A stretch of DNA of 35,769 bases from Pseudomonas botevensis. GTDB taxonomy: Bacteria; Pseudomonadota; Gammaproteobacteria; Pseudomonadales; Pseudomonadaceae. Below are positions 23,912-31,712 of the stretch, piece by piece. The notes beneath the pieces are model-generated. The model ran no database searches. It was given only the letters and a program-made list of their open reading frames with translations, and had not been told where the DNA came from. The position numbers and the translations under genes are program-made. The stretch lies in assembly GCF_019145475.1 (NCBI RefSeq), contig NZ_JAHTKI010000035.1:1-35769 (forward strand), given 5' to 3'. Position 1 is the stretch's first letter, and each line of letters starts with the position of its first letter.

Positions 23912-24697
23912 TCAGAAGTGCACCTTCACCAGCAGGCTGGCGGTGTTCTGATGGGTGTCGAAACTGTGGCTGCTTTCGACCCCGTATTTGTTTTTCCAGT
24001 AGCTGTATTCGGTGCCGACATACACCTGCTTTTCGCCCCAGCCCAGGGCTTTGCCCAAGTCGTATTTGATCTGTGGGTTGACGTGCAGGTTGGCGTGGTA
24101 GGTGCCGCGCGAGTTCTGGTCGTTGTCGACGACCCAGTCCACGTAGCCGTCGATCAGCAGGTCAGAATTGCCCACGGGAATGCTGTACGACCAGCCGGGG
24201 GTGATCTGCCACACACCGTCGCCGGGGCGCGGGCCTTCGGTCTGGCGGCGATAGAAGTTCAAGGTGAAGTAGTTGAAGCCCGGCACCTTCAGGTCGAAAC
24301 CGGGACCGATCAGATAGGCCTCGCTGTCGCCTTCGCCGTATTCGTAGGTCATCGCCAGCAGCACGTCCTTGATCGGGCCGAACTCCAGGCGTTTGTCGAA
24401 CATCTTGCCGAACGACAGACGCGGGCTGAACTCGCCGTAGAACGCATGCGGGCCTTTGTTACGGTCTTCCTGGCCGTTGTAGAAGATTTTGTCGACGAAC
24501 AGGAAGTTGTCGCCGTACTTCCACTTGTCGGCGTGCTCGAACGTCACCGTCTGCTGGATCGACGGGTTGATCGCGAAGTTCTTGCCGTACAGGTAGCTCA
24601 GGCTGTTGGTCTGCCAGAGCAATAAATCACCGGCCATGGCTTGGGACGCGGCGAGCAGGCCACCGCTCAACAACACGTTGGTTTGAGTCCGGATCAT
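23912..24697 (-). CDS. Tsx/OmpK-like nucleoside-type outer-membrane channel, copy 2
   Basis: A 261-residue beta-barrel, same length as copy 1 and closely similar along its whole length (for example shared NPxIQQTVTFEHAD, WKYGDNFLFVDKIFYNG and YGEFSPRLS). The start is the ATG at 24697 (MIRTQTNVLLSGGLLAASQA, cleavage after AMA) with AGGGAG just upstream; a longer in-frame GTG opening at 24916 would run into the upstream permease and destroy the signal peptide. It ends SLLVKVHF with the terminal Phe. It follows the nucleobase permease by 86 bases. Confidence 0.9.
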   Translation of the reverse strand: MIRTQTNVLLSGGLLAASQAMAGDLLLWQTNSLSYLYGKNFAINPSIQQTVTFEHADKWKYGDNFLFVDKIFYNGQEDRNKGPHAFYGEFSPRLSFGKMFDKRLEFGPIKDVLLAMTYEYGEGDSEAYLIGPGFDLKVPGFNYFTLNFYRRQTEGPRPGDGVWQITPGWSYSIPVGNSDLLIDGYVDWVVDNDQNSRGTYHANLHVNPQIKYDLGKALGWGEKQVYVGTEYSYWKNKYGVESSHSFDTHQNTASLLVKVHF

Positions 24698-24783
24698 CTG
24701 TTGCTCCCTCTTGTTTTTATTGTTTGAGGCAAAGCTGTCGCGAGGGGGCAGGCTTGGGCGAGCCCCCTTTTTTACTCTTCGGA

Positions 24784-26142
24784 TCAGTGCGGGTGTGCGT
24801 GGCAGTCGTTGATCGCAGCGCGTTCGGCGCCACCGAGAATGTTGAACAACAGGTTCAACGTCAGCGCGCTGAGGGTCGCCATGGCGATGCCGCTGTGGGT
24901 GATCGGGCTCATCCACAACGGCAGGTGGGCGAAGAACTCCGGACGTACCACCGGGATCAGGCCCATGCCGATGCTCACCGCCACCAGCAATTGATTGCGA
25001 CGGTCACCGATGTCGGCCTCTTGCAGGATCTTGATGCCGGTCGCGGCCACCATGCCGAACATCGCAATCGCCGCGCCACCGAGCACCGCCGGCGGAATCG
25101 ACGCCACCAGGAACGCCGCTTTCGGCAACAGGCTCAGGACGATCAGCAGGCCACCGGCAACGATGGTCACCGAGCGGCAGCGCACGCCGGTCATCTGCAC
25201 CAGGCCGATGTTCTGTGCGAAGGAGGAGTGGGTGAAGGTGTTGAAGAACCCGGCGAAAAACGACGCGCCGGCATCGCACAGCAGGCCGCGACGCAGCCGG
25301 CGCGGGCAGACTTCCTCGCCGGTGATCTTACCCAGCGCCAGGAACATCCCGGTGGACTCGACGAAAATGATCACCACCACCAGACACATCGACAGGATCG
25401 GCGCCAGTTCGAATTTCGGCATGCCGAAGTGCAGCGGCGTGACGAACTGAACCCATGGCGCGTTGGCCATGCCGCTCAGGTCGACCATGCCGATGGCGCC
25501 GCAGAGCACGTAGCCCAGGCACATGCCGATCAGCACGGAAATGTTGACCCAGAAACCGCGCATGAAGCGGTGGATCAGCAAAATGGTCGCCAGTACCAGT
25601 GCGGCGATGGCGAGGTAAATCGGCGAACCGAATTGGGTGGCGGCAGCGCCACCACCGGCCCAGTTCACGGCCACGGGGAACAGCGACAAGCCGATCGAGG
25701 TGATGACCGTGCCGGTCACCAGCGGCGGGAAGAAGCGCACGACCTTGGACATGAACGGCGCGATGAGCATGCCGAAGAACCCGGCGGCGATGGTCGCGCC
25801 GAAGATCCCTTGCAGGCCGATGCCCGGCATCCCGGCCATGGCGACCATGCTGCCGACAGCGGCAAAACTGGCGCCCATCATCACCGGCATGCGGATGCCC
25901 ATCGGACCTATCCCCAAGGATTGCACGATGGTGGCGATGCCGGCGACCAGCAGGTCGGCGTTGATCAGGAAGGCGATTTCTTCACGACTCAGGCCAGCGG
26001 CCTGTCCGATGATCAGCGGCACCGCGATGGCACCGCCGTACATCAGCAGAACATGTTGCAAACCGACCAGGATCAGTTGCAAAAGGGGCAAACGCTGAAT
26101 GGCGGGTGCGTCGGGGATGCGCGCTTTGGATAGCTCGGACAT
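24784..26142 (-). CDS. NCS2-family nucleobase permease (uric acid/xanthine type)
   Basis: A 452-residue inner-membrane symporter with about 14 hydrophobic segments. The family signature motif of nucleobase-ascorbate transporters is QNIGLVQMTG, preceded by GFFNTFTHSSFA. QHVLLMYGGAIAVPLIIG near residue 30 carries the conserved His of TM1. GITG-type helix 8 reads FVESTGMFLALGKITGEEV. Its place between puuD and the Tsx-like channels suggests transport of urate or xanthine to feed the pathway. A REPIN lies upstream, between it and puuD. Confidence 0.92.
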   Translation of the reverse strand: MSELSKARIPDAPAIQRLPLLQLILVGLQHVLLMYGGAIAVPLIIGQAAGLSREEIAFLINADLLVAGIATIVQSLGIGPMGIRMPVMMGASFAAVGSMVAMAGMPGIGLQGIFGATIAAGFFGMLIAPFMSKVVRFFPPLVTGTVITSIGLSLFPVAVNWAGGGAAATQFGSPIYLAIAALVLATILLIHRFMRGFWVNISVLIGMCLGYVLCGAIGMVDLSGMANAPWVQFVTPLHFGMPKFELAPILSMCLVVVIIFVESTGMFLALGKITGEEVCPRRLRRGLLCDAGASFFAGFFNTFTHSSFAQNIGLVQMTGVRCRSVTIVAGGLLIVLSLLPKAAFLVASIPPAVLGGAAIAMFGMVAATGIKILQEADIGDRRNQLLVAVSIGMGLIPVVRPEFFAHLPLWMSPITHSGIAMATLSALTLNLLFNILGGAERAAINDCHAHPH

Positions 26143-26236
26143 GCAACACCTCGGATCTTTTTTATTCTTGTGATTGAACAGCTGTTGGGTTGCTGGCAGC
26201 TGTTGCTTTGCATCAGGTAAACCGTGTTGCAGCTAA

Positions 26237-26299
26237 TCGCAGGCAAGCCGACTCCCACAGGTCGTGTATCGACCTCTGTGGGAGCGGAGCTGCCCGCGA
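26237..26299. repeat. REPIN between puuD and the permease gene
   Basis: Inverted pair: GGCAAGCCGACTCCCACAGG and its partner CCTCTGTGGGAGCGGAGCTG, ending TCGC/GCGA, with a GTCG..CGAC pair in the spacer. It fills the 169-base gap and probably forms a hairpin between two parts of the operon. Confidence 0.85.
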
Positions 26300-26311
26300 C
26301 GCTTTTATGGC

Positions 26312-27625
26312 TTAGTTGGTCTGCGCTCCCTGGGCGATCCAGGCACCGATCAGGTCACGTTCCTGCTGGGTCATCTGAGTGATGTTGCCCAGTGGCATGA
26401 TCTGCGTGGTGATGGCTTGCGCCTGGATTCGCGGGGCGTTCTGGCGGATCTGCTCGGGGGTGTCGAACATCACACCGGCCGGGGCCGCGCTGAACAGCGG
26501 GCTGGTCGGTTTCGCCGAGTGGCAGACCGCGCAACGCTCCTGGATCACGCTGTGCACCTTGTCGAAGCCGGGGCCGGCGTTGGACGCCTGAGCCGGTGCG
26601 GCCGCCGGTGCTGCGGGGGCTGCCGGTTGTGCGGCTTCAGCCGGTTTCGCACCACCACCCAGGGCCGTTTCCGGCAGCGGCTGGTACTCGATTTTCGCTG
26701 GAGCCTTGGCCACTTCAGGGGCGGTCGACATCGGCGCGGGGCCGGTGACGTAAGCCAGGCTGATCATGCCCACCGCTGCCACCGGCAGGGTCCAGGCAAA
26801 CTTGTGGCTGTCATGACGGGTGTTGAAGTAGTGACGCACCAACACCGCCAGCACCGCGATCCCGGCCAGGATCAGCCAGTTGTACTGGCTGCCGTAAGTG
26901 CTCGGGAAGTGGTTGCTGATCATGATGAACAGCACCGGCAGGGTGAAGTAGTTGTTGTGACGCGAACGCAGCAGGCCCTTGGCCGGCAGCGCCGGGTCTG
27001 GCGTGCGGTTTTCGGCGATGGCCGCCACCAGTGCGCGCTGGGCGGGCATGATGATGCGGAACACGTTGCCGACCATGATGGTGCCGATGATCGCGCCGAC
27101 GTGCAGGTACGCGCCACGGCCGCTGAACACTTTGCTGAAGCCGAACGCGGCAGCAATGATCAGCACGAACAGGATGAAGCCGAGCAGGGCGGGTTTCTTG
27201 CCCAGTGGCGAATCGCAGAGGAAGTCGTAGATGAACCAGCCGGCGATCAGCGAACCGATGCCGATGGCCACGCCCTCAGGGCCGGTCAGGCCGCTGCCGG
27301 GTGCCACGAGGTAGAGCACGGGGTTGGAGTAGAACACCACGCACAGCAGCGCGATCCCCGACATCCAGGTGAAGTAGGCTTCCCACTTGAACCAGTGCAG
27401 GTTCTCCGGCATTGCCGGCGGGGCCAGTTTGTATTTTTCCAGGTGATAGATACCGCCGCCGTGGATCGCCCACAGGTCACCGGCCAGGCCGGTTTTCGGG
27501 TTGACGCGGTTGAGGTTGTTCTCCAGCCAGACGAAGTAGAACGACGCGCCGATCCAGGCCACGCCAGTAATCATGTGAACCCAGCGCACGCTCAGGTTCA
27601 GCCATTCCAACAGATGTGCTTCCAC
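26312..27625 (-). CDS. puuD: Membrane urate oxidase with cytochrome c domain (PuuD)
   Basis: A 437-residue enzyme that oxidises urate to 5-hydroxyisourate and passes electrons to a C-terminal cytochrome c, as described for PuuD. About eight membrane helices occupy residues 1-300 (LSVRWVHMITGVAWIGASFY with conserved HMITG, and GRGAYLHVGAIIGTIM). A Pro/Ala linker (about 315-350) leads to the haem domain with CAVCH (C365, C368, H369) and a probable axial Met at 410 in IMPLGN. The start is GTG at 27625 with AGAGG upstream. It replaces soluble uricase as the first step of the pathway here. Downstream of allA on the same strand. Confidence 0.95.
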   Translation of the reverse strand: MEAHLLEWLNLSVRWVHMITGVAWIGASFYFVWLENNLNRVNPKTGLAGDLWAIHGGGIYHLEKYKLAPPAMPENLHWFKWEAYFTWMSGIALLCVVFYSNPVLYLVAPGSGLTGPEGVAIGIGSLIAGWFIYDFLCDSPLGKKPALLGFILFVLIIAAAFGFSKVFSGRGAYLHVGAIIGTIMVGNVFRIIMPAQRALVAAIAENRTPDPALPAKGLLRSRHNNYFTLPVLFIMISNHFPSTYGSQYNWLILAGIAVLAVLVRHYFNTRHDSHKFAWTLPVAAVGMISLAYVTGPAPMSTAPEVAKAPAKIEYQPLPETALGGGAKPAEAAQPAAPAAPAAAPAQASNAGPGFDKVHSVIQERCAVCHSAKPTSPLFSAAPAGVMFDTPEQIRQNAPRIQAQAITTQIMPLGNITQMTQQERDLIGAWIAQGAQTN

Positions 27626-27676
27626 AGTCTTTACCTCTCGCCTGTCACCCTTGTTGTCGGGTGATCAGACCTTCTC

Positions 27677-28180
27677 TTATTGGTGGGGGGCGAGGATCAA
27701 ACGCTCATCCTCTTTGAAAAAATGCTCATCGCAGTTATTGCCTGTGCCACTGCGATCAACCACCAGGAAGTCATCCCGCTTTTCGATCGTCAGCACCGGG
27801 TGGTGCCAGACGCCGCGATGGTAATTGATGCCCTGCCTGCCGTTGGTGACGAAGGCGCGGACCAAGCCTGATACAGGTGCATCGCCAAGTGGCGCGACCA
27901 CGATCAGAAAGGGGTTGCCGAGCAGCGGAATGAAAGCCTGGCTGCCCAGCGGATGGCGTTCCAGCATGCTGACGGTCAGCGGCATGTCCTGCGCGTCGGC
28001 GCGGAAGATGCTGATGATCGCGTTGTCCTCAGGCGTAGCGGTTTCGACCGTCGCCAGTTTGTGGAAGCGCATGGTCGAACCGTTGTTGATCATGAAGTGA
28101 TCGCTGCCGTCGGTTTCGATTACGTCACCGAAAGGGGCGAAGGCTTCTTTGGTCAGCGGTTCAATCGTCAGTGTGCGCAT
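27677..28180 (-). CDS. allA: Ureidoglycolate lyase AllA
   Basis: A 167-residue cupin-fold enzyme that converts ureidoglycolate to glyoxylate and urea, the last step of allantoin breakdown. Typical blocks are PLTKEAFAPFGDVIE, INNGSTMRFHKLATV, LERHPLGSQAFIPL, GQGINYHRGVWHHP-like (here GRQGINYHRGVWHHPVLTIE) and FLVVDRSGTGNNCDEHFF. It has the full family length. A REPIN separates it from alc upstream. Confidence 0.96.
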   Translation of the reverse strand: MRTLTIEPLTKEAFAPFGDVIETDGSDHFMINNGSTMRFHKLATVETATPEDNAIISIFRADAQDMPLTVSMLERHPLGSQAFIPLLGNPFLIVVAPLGDAPVSGLVRAFVTNGRQGINYHRGVWHHPVLTIEKRDDFLVVDRSGTGNNCDEHFFKEDERLILAPHQ

Positions 28181-28223
28181 GCTGTTCTTCTTTTCGTTGA
28201 GTTCGATGTTGTTGATTCTGGCG

Positions 28224-28292
28224 CCTTCGCGGGCAAGCCCGCTCCCACATTCGACTGCATTCCCATGTGGGGAGCGGGTTTGCCCGCCAAGG
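28224..28292. repeat. REPIN between alc and allA
   Basis: Inverted REP pair: CCTTCGCGGGCAAGCCCGCT then CCCACAT, and ATGTGGGGAGCGGGTTTGCC then CGCCAAGG. The arms pair over more than 20 bases. It interrupts the operon between alc and allA. Confidence 0.87.
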
Positions 28293-28301
28293 GCACGCCG
28301 C

Positions 28302-29297
28302 TTATTTAGCGACCTTGCCCAGCACGCGCAGGCGGCTCACGCCACCGTCCGGGAACACGTTGAGGCGGATGTGGGTGATCGGGCCGAGTGCCTTGATCTG
28401 CTCGACGAAGGTGTGTTCGGCGTGCATTTCCAGCTTCTGGCTCGGCAGCAGTTCGCGCCAGAACAGCGATTGGGTTTCGATCTGGCTGTCGGTGCCGCCC
28501 TTCACGAAAGCGCCCTGGATCGAGCAGGTGTCCGGGTAGTTGCCCTTGAAGTGCAGGGTGTCGACGATGATCTTCTCGATTTCGCCCGGATGACCCAAGG
28601 CGACGATCACCCAGTCATTGCCCGGCGTGCGACGACGCGCGGTTTCCCAGCCGTCGCCCATGTTGATGCCACGGCCCGGGTTGAGGATGTTGCTCATGCG
28701 GCCGAAGTGTTCGTCGGAGCAGGCGAGGGCGCGACCACCGTTGAGGGCGGCGGCCAGGTCAACCTGTTCGTTGTCGCCAACAGCGGACCAGTCACGGAAC
28801 GGAATGCCGTACACGCGCAGACGGGCCACGCCGCCATCCGGGTAGATGTTGAAGCGCAGGTGGCTGAAGGCTTTGTCGTTGCTGATTTCGTGGTAGTGGT
28901 GGCTGTTGCCTTGCAGCTCGACGGCCGACAGCACTTCAGTCCACTGGGTATTTTCGTCCGGTTCGCCGGAGGCCAGGAAGCACGCTTCCAGGGAGGCCGA
29001 AGGCGGGAAGTTGCCGGTGAAGAATGAGGTGTCGATGTCCACGCCCTTGATCGAGCCCGGTACGCCCAGGCGGATCACCGCGCTGTCGTAGCCTTCGAAG
29101 CGTTTGCGGCGCGATTCCCAGCCGTCCATCCACTTGCCGTTGTCATCGAACACGCCCTCTTTCCAGACGGCCGGGGTCGGTTGGAACAGACGATTGGCGT
29201 CTGCGAACCAGTCATCGGTGACCGAGATGATTTTGGTGCCCAGGCGGGCGTCGGCCAGGTTGACGAACTTCTCGAAAGGTACGGCGTAAGCTTTCAT
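28302..29297 (-). CDS. alc: Allantoicase
   Basis: A 331-residue enzyme that splits allantoate into ureidoglycolate and urea. It is built of two copies of the allantoicase domain, and the repeat is visible: FNIYPDGGVARLRVYGIPF in the first half and LNVFPDGGVSRLRVLGKV at the C-terminus. Other hallmarks are DNGKWMDGWESRR, GVDIDTSFFTGNFPP, MGDGWETARRR and DTLHFKGNYPD. Length is typical. It lies 88 bases after uraD on the same strand. Confidence 0.96.
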   Translation of the reverse strand: MKAYAVPFEKFVNLADARLGTKIISVTDDWFADANRLFQPTPAVWKEGVFDDNGKWMDGWESRRKRFEGYDSAVIRLGVPGSIKGVDIDTSFFTGNFPPSASLEACFLASGEPDENTQWTEVLSAVELQGNSHHYHEISNDKAFSHLRFNIYPDGGVARLRVYGIPFRDWSAVGDNEQVDLAAALNGGRALACSDEHFGRMSNILNPGRGINMGDGWETARRRTPGNDWVIVALGHPGEIEKIIVDTLHFKGNYPDTCSIQGAFVKGGTDSQIETQSLFWRELLPSQKLEMHAEHTFVEQIKALGPITHIRLNVFPDGGVSRLRVLGKVAK

Positions 29298-29385
29298 TCT
29301 TCTTGTCTGCCTTTAAATAGTTGGCTGGGGATGCTTGCAAGACCCTGGGTATTCTCCGCGTTTGACGTACTCGGGTCAGGCTTGC

Positions 29386-29901
29386 TTAAAGAGTCAGTAA
29401 ACGGAACAGGGCAATCTTGTTGATCTGCGCCAGCGCGCATTTGAATTCGGTTTCCACCGAGTTGTGAATGCGCGTTTCGAACGCCGCGAGGATCTGATGC
29501 CGGTTGCTGCCTTTTACCGCCATGATGAAGGGAAACTTGAACTTGGCTTTATAGGCGTCGTTCAGCTCGGTGAAGCGCTGGAACTCTTCGGCCGTGCATT
29601 GGTGAATACCGGCGCCAGCCTGTTCATTGGTGCTGGCTTCGGTCAACTGGCCCTGGACGGCGGCTTTGCCGGCCAGGTCCGGGTGAGCGTTGATCAGCGC
29701 CAGTTGACTGGCGTGATCGGCGCTCAACAGGATGTCGCTCATGCGCTGGTGCAGGGTTTCGATCTCGTCGATCGACGCGTCCTGGCCCAGGTCGAAGGCC
29801 TTTTCGGCCACCCATGGCGAATGTTCGTAGATGTCGGCAAAGGCTTTGACGAAGGCGTCGCGGCTCAGGGTCGACGGTGTCAGGGTTTGAAAGGTGCTCA
29901 T
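29386..29901 (-). CDS. uraD: OHCU decarboxylase (UraD)
   Basis: A 171-residue enzyme that decarboxylates 2-oxo-4-hydroxy-4-carboxy-5-ureidoimidazoline to S-allantoin. The catalytic His is in AHPDLAGKAA, and the substrate loop is KFKFPFIMAVKGSNR. The start is the ATG at 29901 (MSTFQTLTPSTLSRDAFVKA), which overlaps the puuE stop by 4 bases (ATGA). A longer in-frame upstream opening lies within puuE and is rejected. Length fits the family. Confidence 0.95.
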   Translation of the reverse strand: MSTFQTLTPSTLSRDAFVKAFADIYEHSPWVAEKAFDLGQDASIDEIETLHQRMSDILLSADHASQLALINAHPDLAGKAAVQGQLTEASTNEQAGAGIHQCTAEEFQRFTELNDAYKAKFKFPFIMAVKGSNRHQILAAFETRIHNSVETEFKCALAQINKIALFRLLTL

Positions 29902-30824
29902 TTGGCAGCCCCTTGGTACGGGTGGGTTTCGTGCCAGTGGCGCGCGATGTCGACGCGACGGCTGAACCACACCTGTTCATGACTTTTAGCGTATTCGATA
30001 AAGCGCTTGAGCGAAGCCAGGCGTGCCGGACGGCCAACCAGGCGGCAGTGCAGGCCGATCGAGAGCATTTTCGGCGCTTCGGCACCTTCGGCGTAGAGCA
30101 CGTCGAACGCGTCTTTCAGGTATTCAAAGAAGTCGTCGCCCTTGTTGAAACCCTGCACCTGGGTGAAGCGCATGTCGTTGGTGTCGAGGGTGTAGGGAAT
30201 CACCAGATGCGGCTTGCCGGTCGGGTTGTTCGGCTCCCAGTAGGGCAGGTCGTCGTCGTAGGTGTCGCAGTCGTAGAGGAAGCCGCCTTCTTCCATCACC
30301 AGTCGGCGGGTGTTCGGGCCGGTGCGGCCGGTGTACCAGCCCAGAGGACGTTCGCCGGTGATTTCGGTGAGGATGCGGATCGCTTCGAGCATGTGCTCGC
30401 GTTCCTGGGCTTCATCCATGTATTGATAGTCGATCCAGCGATAGCCGTGGCTGCAGATTTCGTGGCCGGCGTCGACCATCGCGCGGATCACGTCCGGGTG
30501 GCGCTGGGCGGCCATGGCGACGGCGAAGATGGTCAGCGGGATGTCGAATTCCTTGAACAGTTTCAGAATCCGCCAGACGCCGGCGCGGCTGCCATACTCG
30601 TAGAGCGATTCCATGCTCATGTTGCGCGCGCCTTGCAGCGGCTGGGCGGCGACCATTTCCGAAAGGAAGGCTTCCGACTCTTTGTCGCCGTGCAGGATGT
30701 TGCGTTCGCCACCTTCTTCGTAATTGAGCACGAAGGACAGGGCAATCCGGGCATTGCCCGGCCAGTGTGGATGAGGAGGGTTACTGCCGTAACCGATCAG
30801 GTCGCGTGGGTAGTCAGCGCTCAC
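29898..30824 (-). CDS. puuE: Metal-independent allantoinase PuuE
   Basis: A 308-residue allantoinase of the polysaccharide-deacetylase fold, distinct from the metal-dependent amidohydrolase AllB. The GTG start at 30824 has GAAGGAAG at about 9 bases and gives the conserved N-terminus (V/M)SADYPRDLIGYGSNPPHP. Conserved blocks include LSFVLNYEEGGERNILHGD, HEICSHGYRWIDYQYM, GWYTGRTGPNTRRLV and MLSIGLHCRLVGRPAR. Length equals the P. fluorescens enzyme I recall (308). It is the first gene of the minus-strand purine operon, with a palindromic operator and promoter upstream. Confidence 0.96.
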   Translation of the reverse strand: MSADYPRDLIGYGSNPPHPHWPGNARIALSFVLNYEEGGERNILHGDKESEAFLSEMVAAQPLQGARNMSMESLYEYGSRAGVWRILKLFKEFDIPLTIFAVAMAAQRHPDVIRAMVDAGHEICSHGYRWIDYQYMDEAQEREHMLEAIRILTEITGERPLGWYTGRTGPNTRRLVMEEGGFLYDCDTYDDDLPYWEPNNPTGKPHLVIPYTLDTNDMRFTQVQGFNKGDDFFEYLKDAFDVLYAEGAEAPKMLSIGLHCRLVGRPARLASLKRFIEYAKSHEQVWFSRRVDIARHWHETHPYQGAAK

Positions 30825-30906
30825 TGCAGTCTTCCTTCTTATTCGTTGACAGTTTGTGTGGCGCCCTGAGGTGAGGTGGCAGGCTGGCGTCACAGCGATG
30901 GGCTGA

Positions 30907-30916
30907 TTGTATACAA
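30907..30916. promoter_or_regulatory. Candidate GntR-type operator at the puuE promoter
   Basis: TTGTATACAA is a perfect palindrome and fits the FadR-subfamily GntR consensus t.GTa.tAC.a. It overlaps the inferred -10 of puuE. Confidence 0.7.
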
Positions 30917-30938
30917 CTTTATTCGCACTTTGTAAGCC
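30907..30938 (-). promoter_or_regulatory. Candidate sigma-70 promoter of puuE
   Basis: On the minus strand CTTACA (4/6 to TTGACA), a 17-base spacer, then TATACA (5/6 to TATAAT) inside the operator palindrome; about 85 bases before the puuE start. A repressor on the palindrome would cover the -10. Confidence 0.55.
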
Positions 30939-31112
30939 TGAATTTTCGCATTTTTCACCGGCTGTCATCTTTTCCTGTTAATCGCGTAAGCCTGCAAGAA
31001 ATCTGCCTGAGCGGTCAGCTAATGGATTAAGGGTTCAATGAATGCATGGTTCGGCGGCAGATCAGCGGGAAATCGACGGATGACGGGGATGGCGGGAAAA
31101 ATGTCGTTTTTA

Positions 31113-31122
31113 TTGTGTACAA
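31113..31122. promoter_or_regulatory. Candidate GntR-type operator at the hiuH promoter
   Basis: TTGTGTACAA differs from the puuE site by one base. The last bases form TACAAT (31118-31123), a possible plus-strand -10, about 130 bases before hiuH. Confidence 0.6.
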
Positions 31123-31253
31123 TTTTTTTGAAAAGTGTCTTAATCAGTCGCTCGCCGCAGCTTTTCGTGCTCCGAAACGGTGCGGTCTCCTTTTTAACTG
31201 ACTTCGGGAGGCGCGAGGTCTGACTGCTCCACGCAGGCAGGCGCGCAGAATCA

Positions 31254-31607
31254 ATGGGACGTTTGACAACACACGTTTTGGACGCTGCACACGGTTGCCC
31301 GGGCAGCTCGATCAAGGTCGAGCTGTACCGCGTCGAGGGTTCGCACCTGGAATTGGTCGCCAGTGCGCTCACCAACAGCGATGGCCGGGTCGATGCGCCG
31401 CTGCTGCAAGGCGAGGACTACCGGACCGGGGTCTATCAGGTCCAGTTCCACGCCGGCGATTACTACCGCGCCCGTGGCGTGCAGTTGCCGGAGCCGGCAT
31501 TTCTGGACGTGGTCGTGCTGCGTTTCGGCATTTCCGCCGAGCAGGATCACTACCACGTACCCCTGCTGATCTCGCCTTACAGCTATTCCACCTACCGGGG
31601 CAGCTGA
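31254..31607 (+). CDS. hiuH: 5-hydroxyisourate hydrolase (transthyretin-like)
   Basis: A 117-residue enzyme that hydrolyses 5-hydroxyisourate, the PuuD product, to OHCU. The opening MGRLTTHVLDAAHGCPGSSI carries the conserved His, and the C-terminus is the diagnostic YRGS tetrapeptide of HIU hydrolases (residues 114-117), which separates it from vertebrate transthyretin. HYHVPLLISPYSYSTYRGS is typical. No signal peptide, so cytosolic. It is divergent from puuE and ends at a strong terminator (31666-31691). Confidence 0.96.
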   Translation: MGRLTTHVLDAAHGCPGSSIKVELYRVEGSHLELVASALTNSDGRVDAPLLQGEDYRTGVYQVQFHAGDYYRARGVQLPEPAFLDVVVLRFGISAEQDHYHVPLLISPYSYSTYRGS

Positions 31608-31665
31608 CCCCCAAGCAGCAGCCCCCACCGGGAAGCGACTGCGCATATAGCTTCTTTGGTCTTTC

Positions 31666-31691
31666 GCCCGCCCACACTGCGGGCTTTTTTT
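31666..31691 (+). terminator. Rho-independent terminator after hiuH
   Basis: GCCCGC and GCGGGC form a 6-bp GC stem around CCACACT, followed by seven T on the plus strand. It ends before the convergent 529-residue gene. Confidence 0.85.
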
Positions 31692-31712
31692 CGTCCGCAG
31701 ATCGGTAAAACG

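Larger units (their letters stand above)
30825..31253. other. 429-bp divergent control region of the purine genes
   Basis: No gene. It holds the promoter region of puuE on the minus strand and of hiuH on the plus strand, each with a copy of the palindrome TTGTRTACAA. Nothing else was recognised between them. Confidence 0.75.

Noticed and set aside
24724..26133. 469-residue plus-strand open frame opposite the nucleobase permease
   Set aside because: His/Gln/Arg-rich antisense shadow of a membrane protein gene.
30825..30968. N-terminal extension of PuuE
   Set aside because: The extension would cover the promoter and operator, and the conserved N-terminus begins at the GTG with a good ribosome site.
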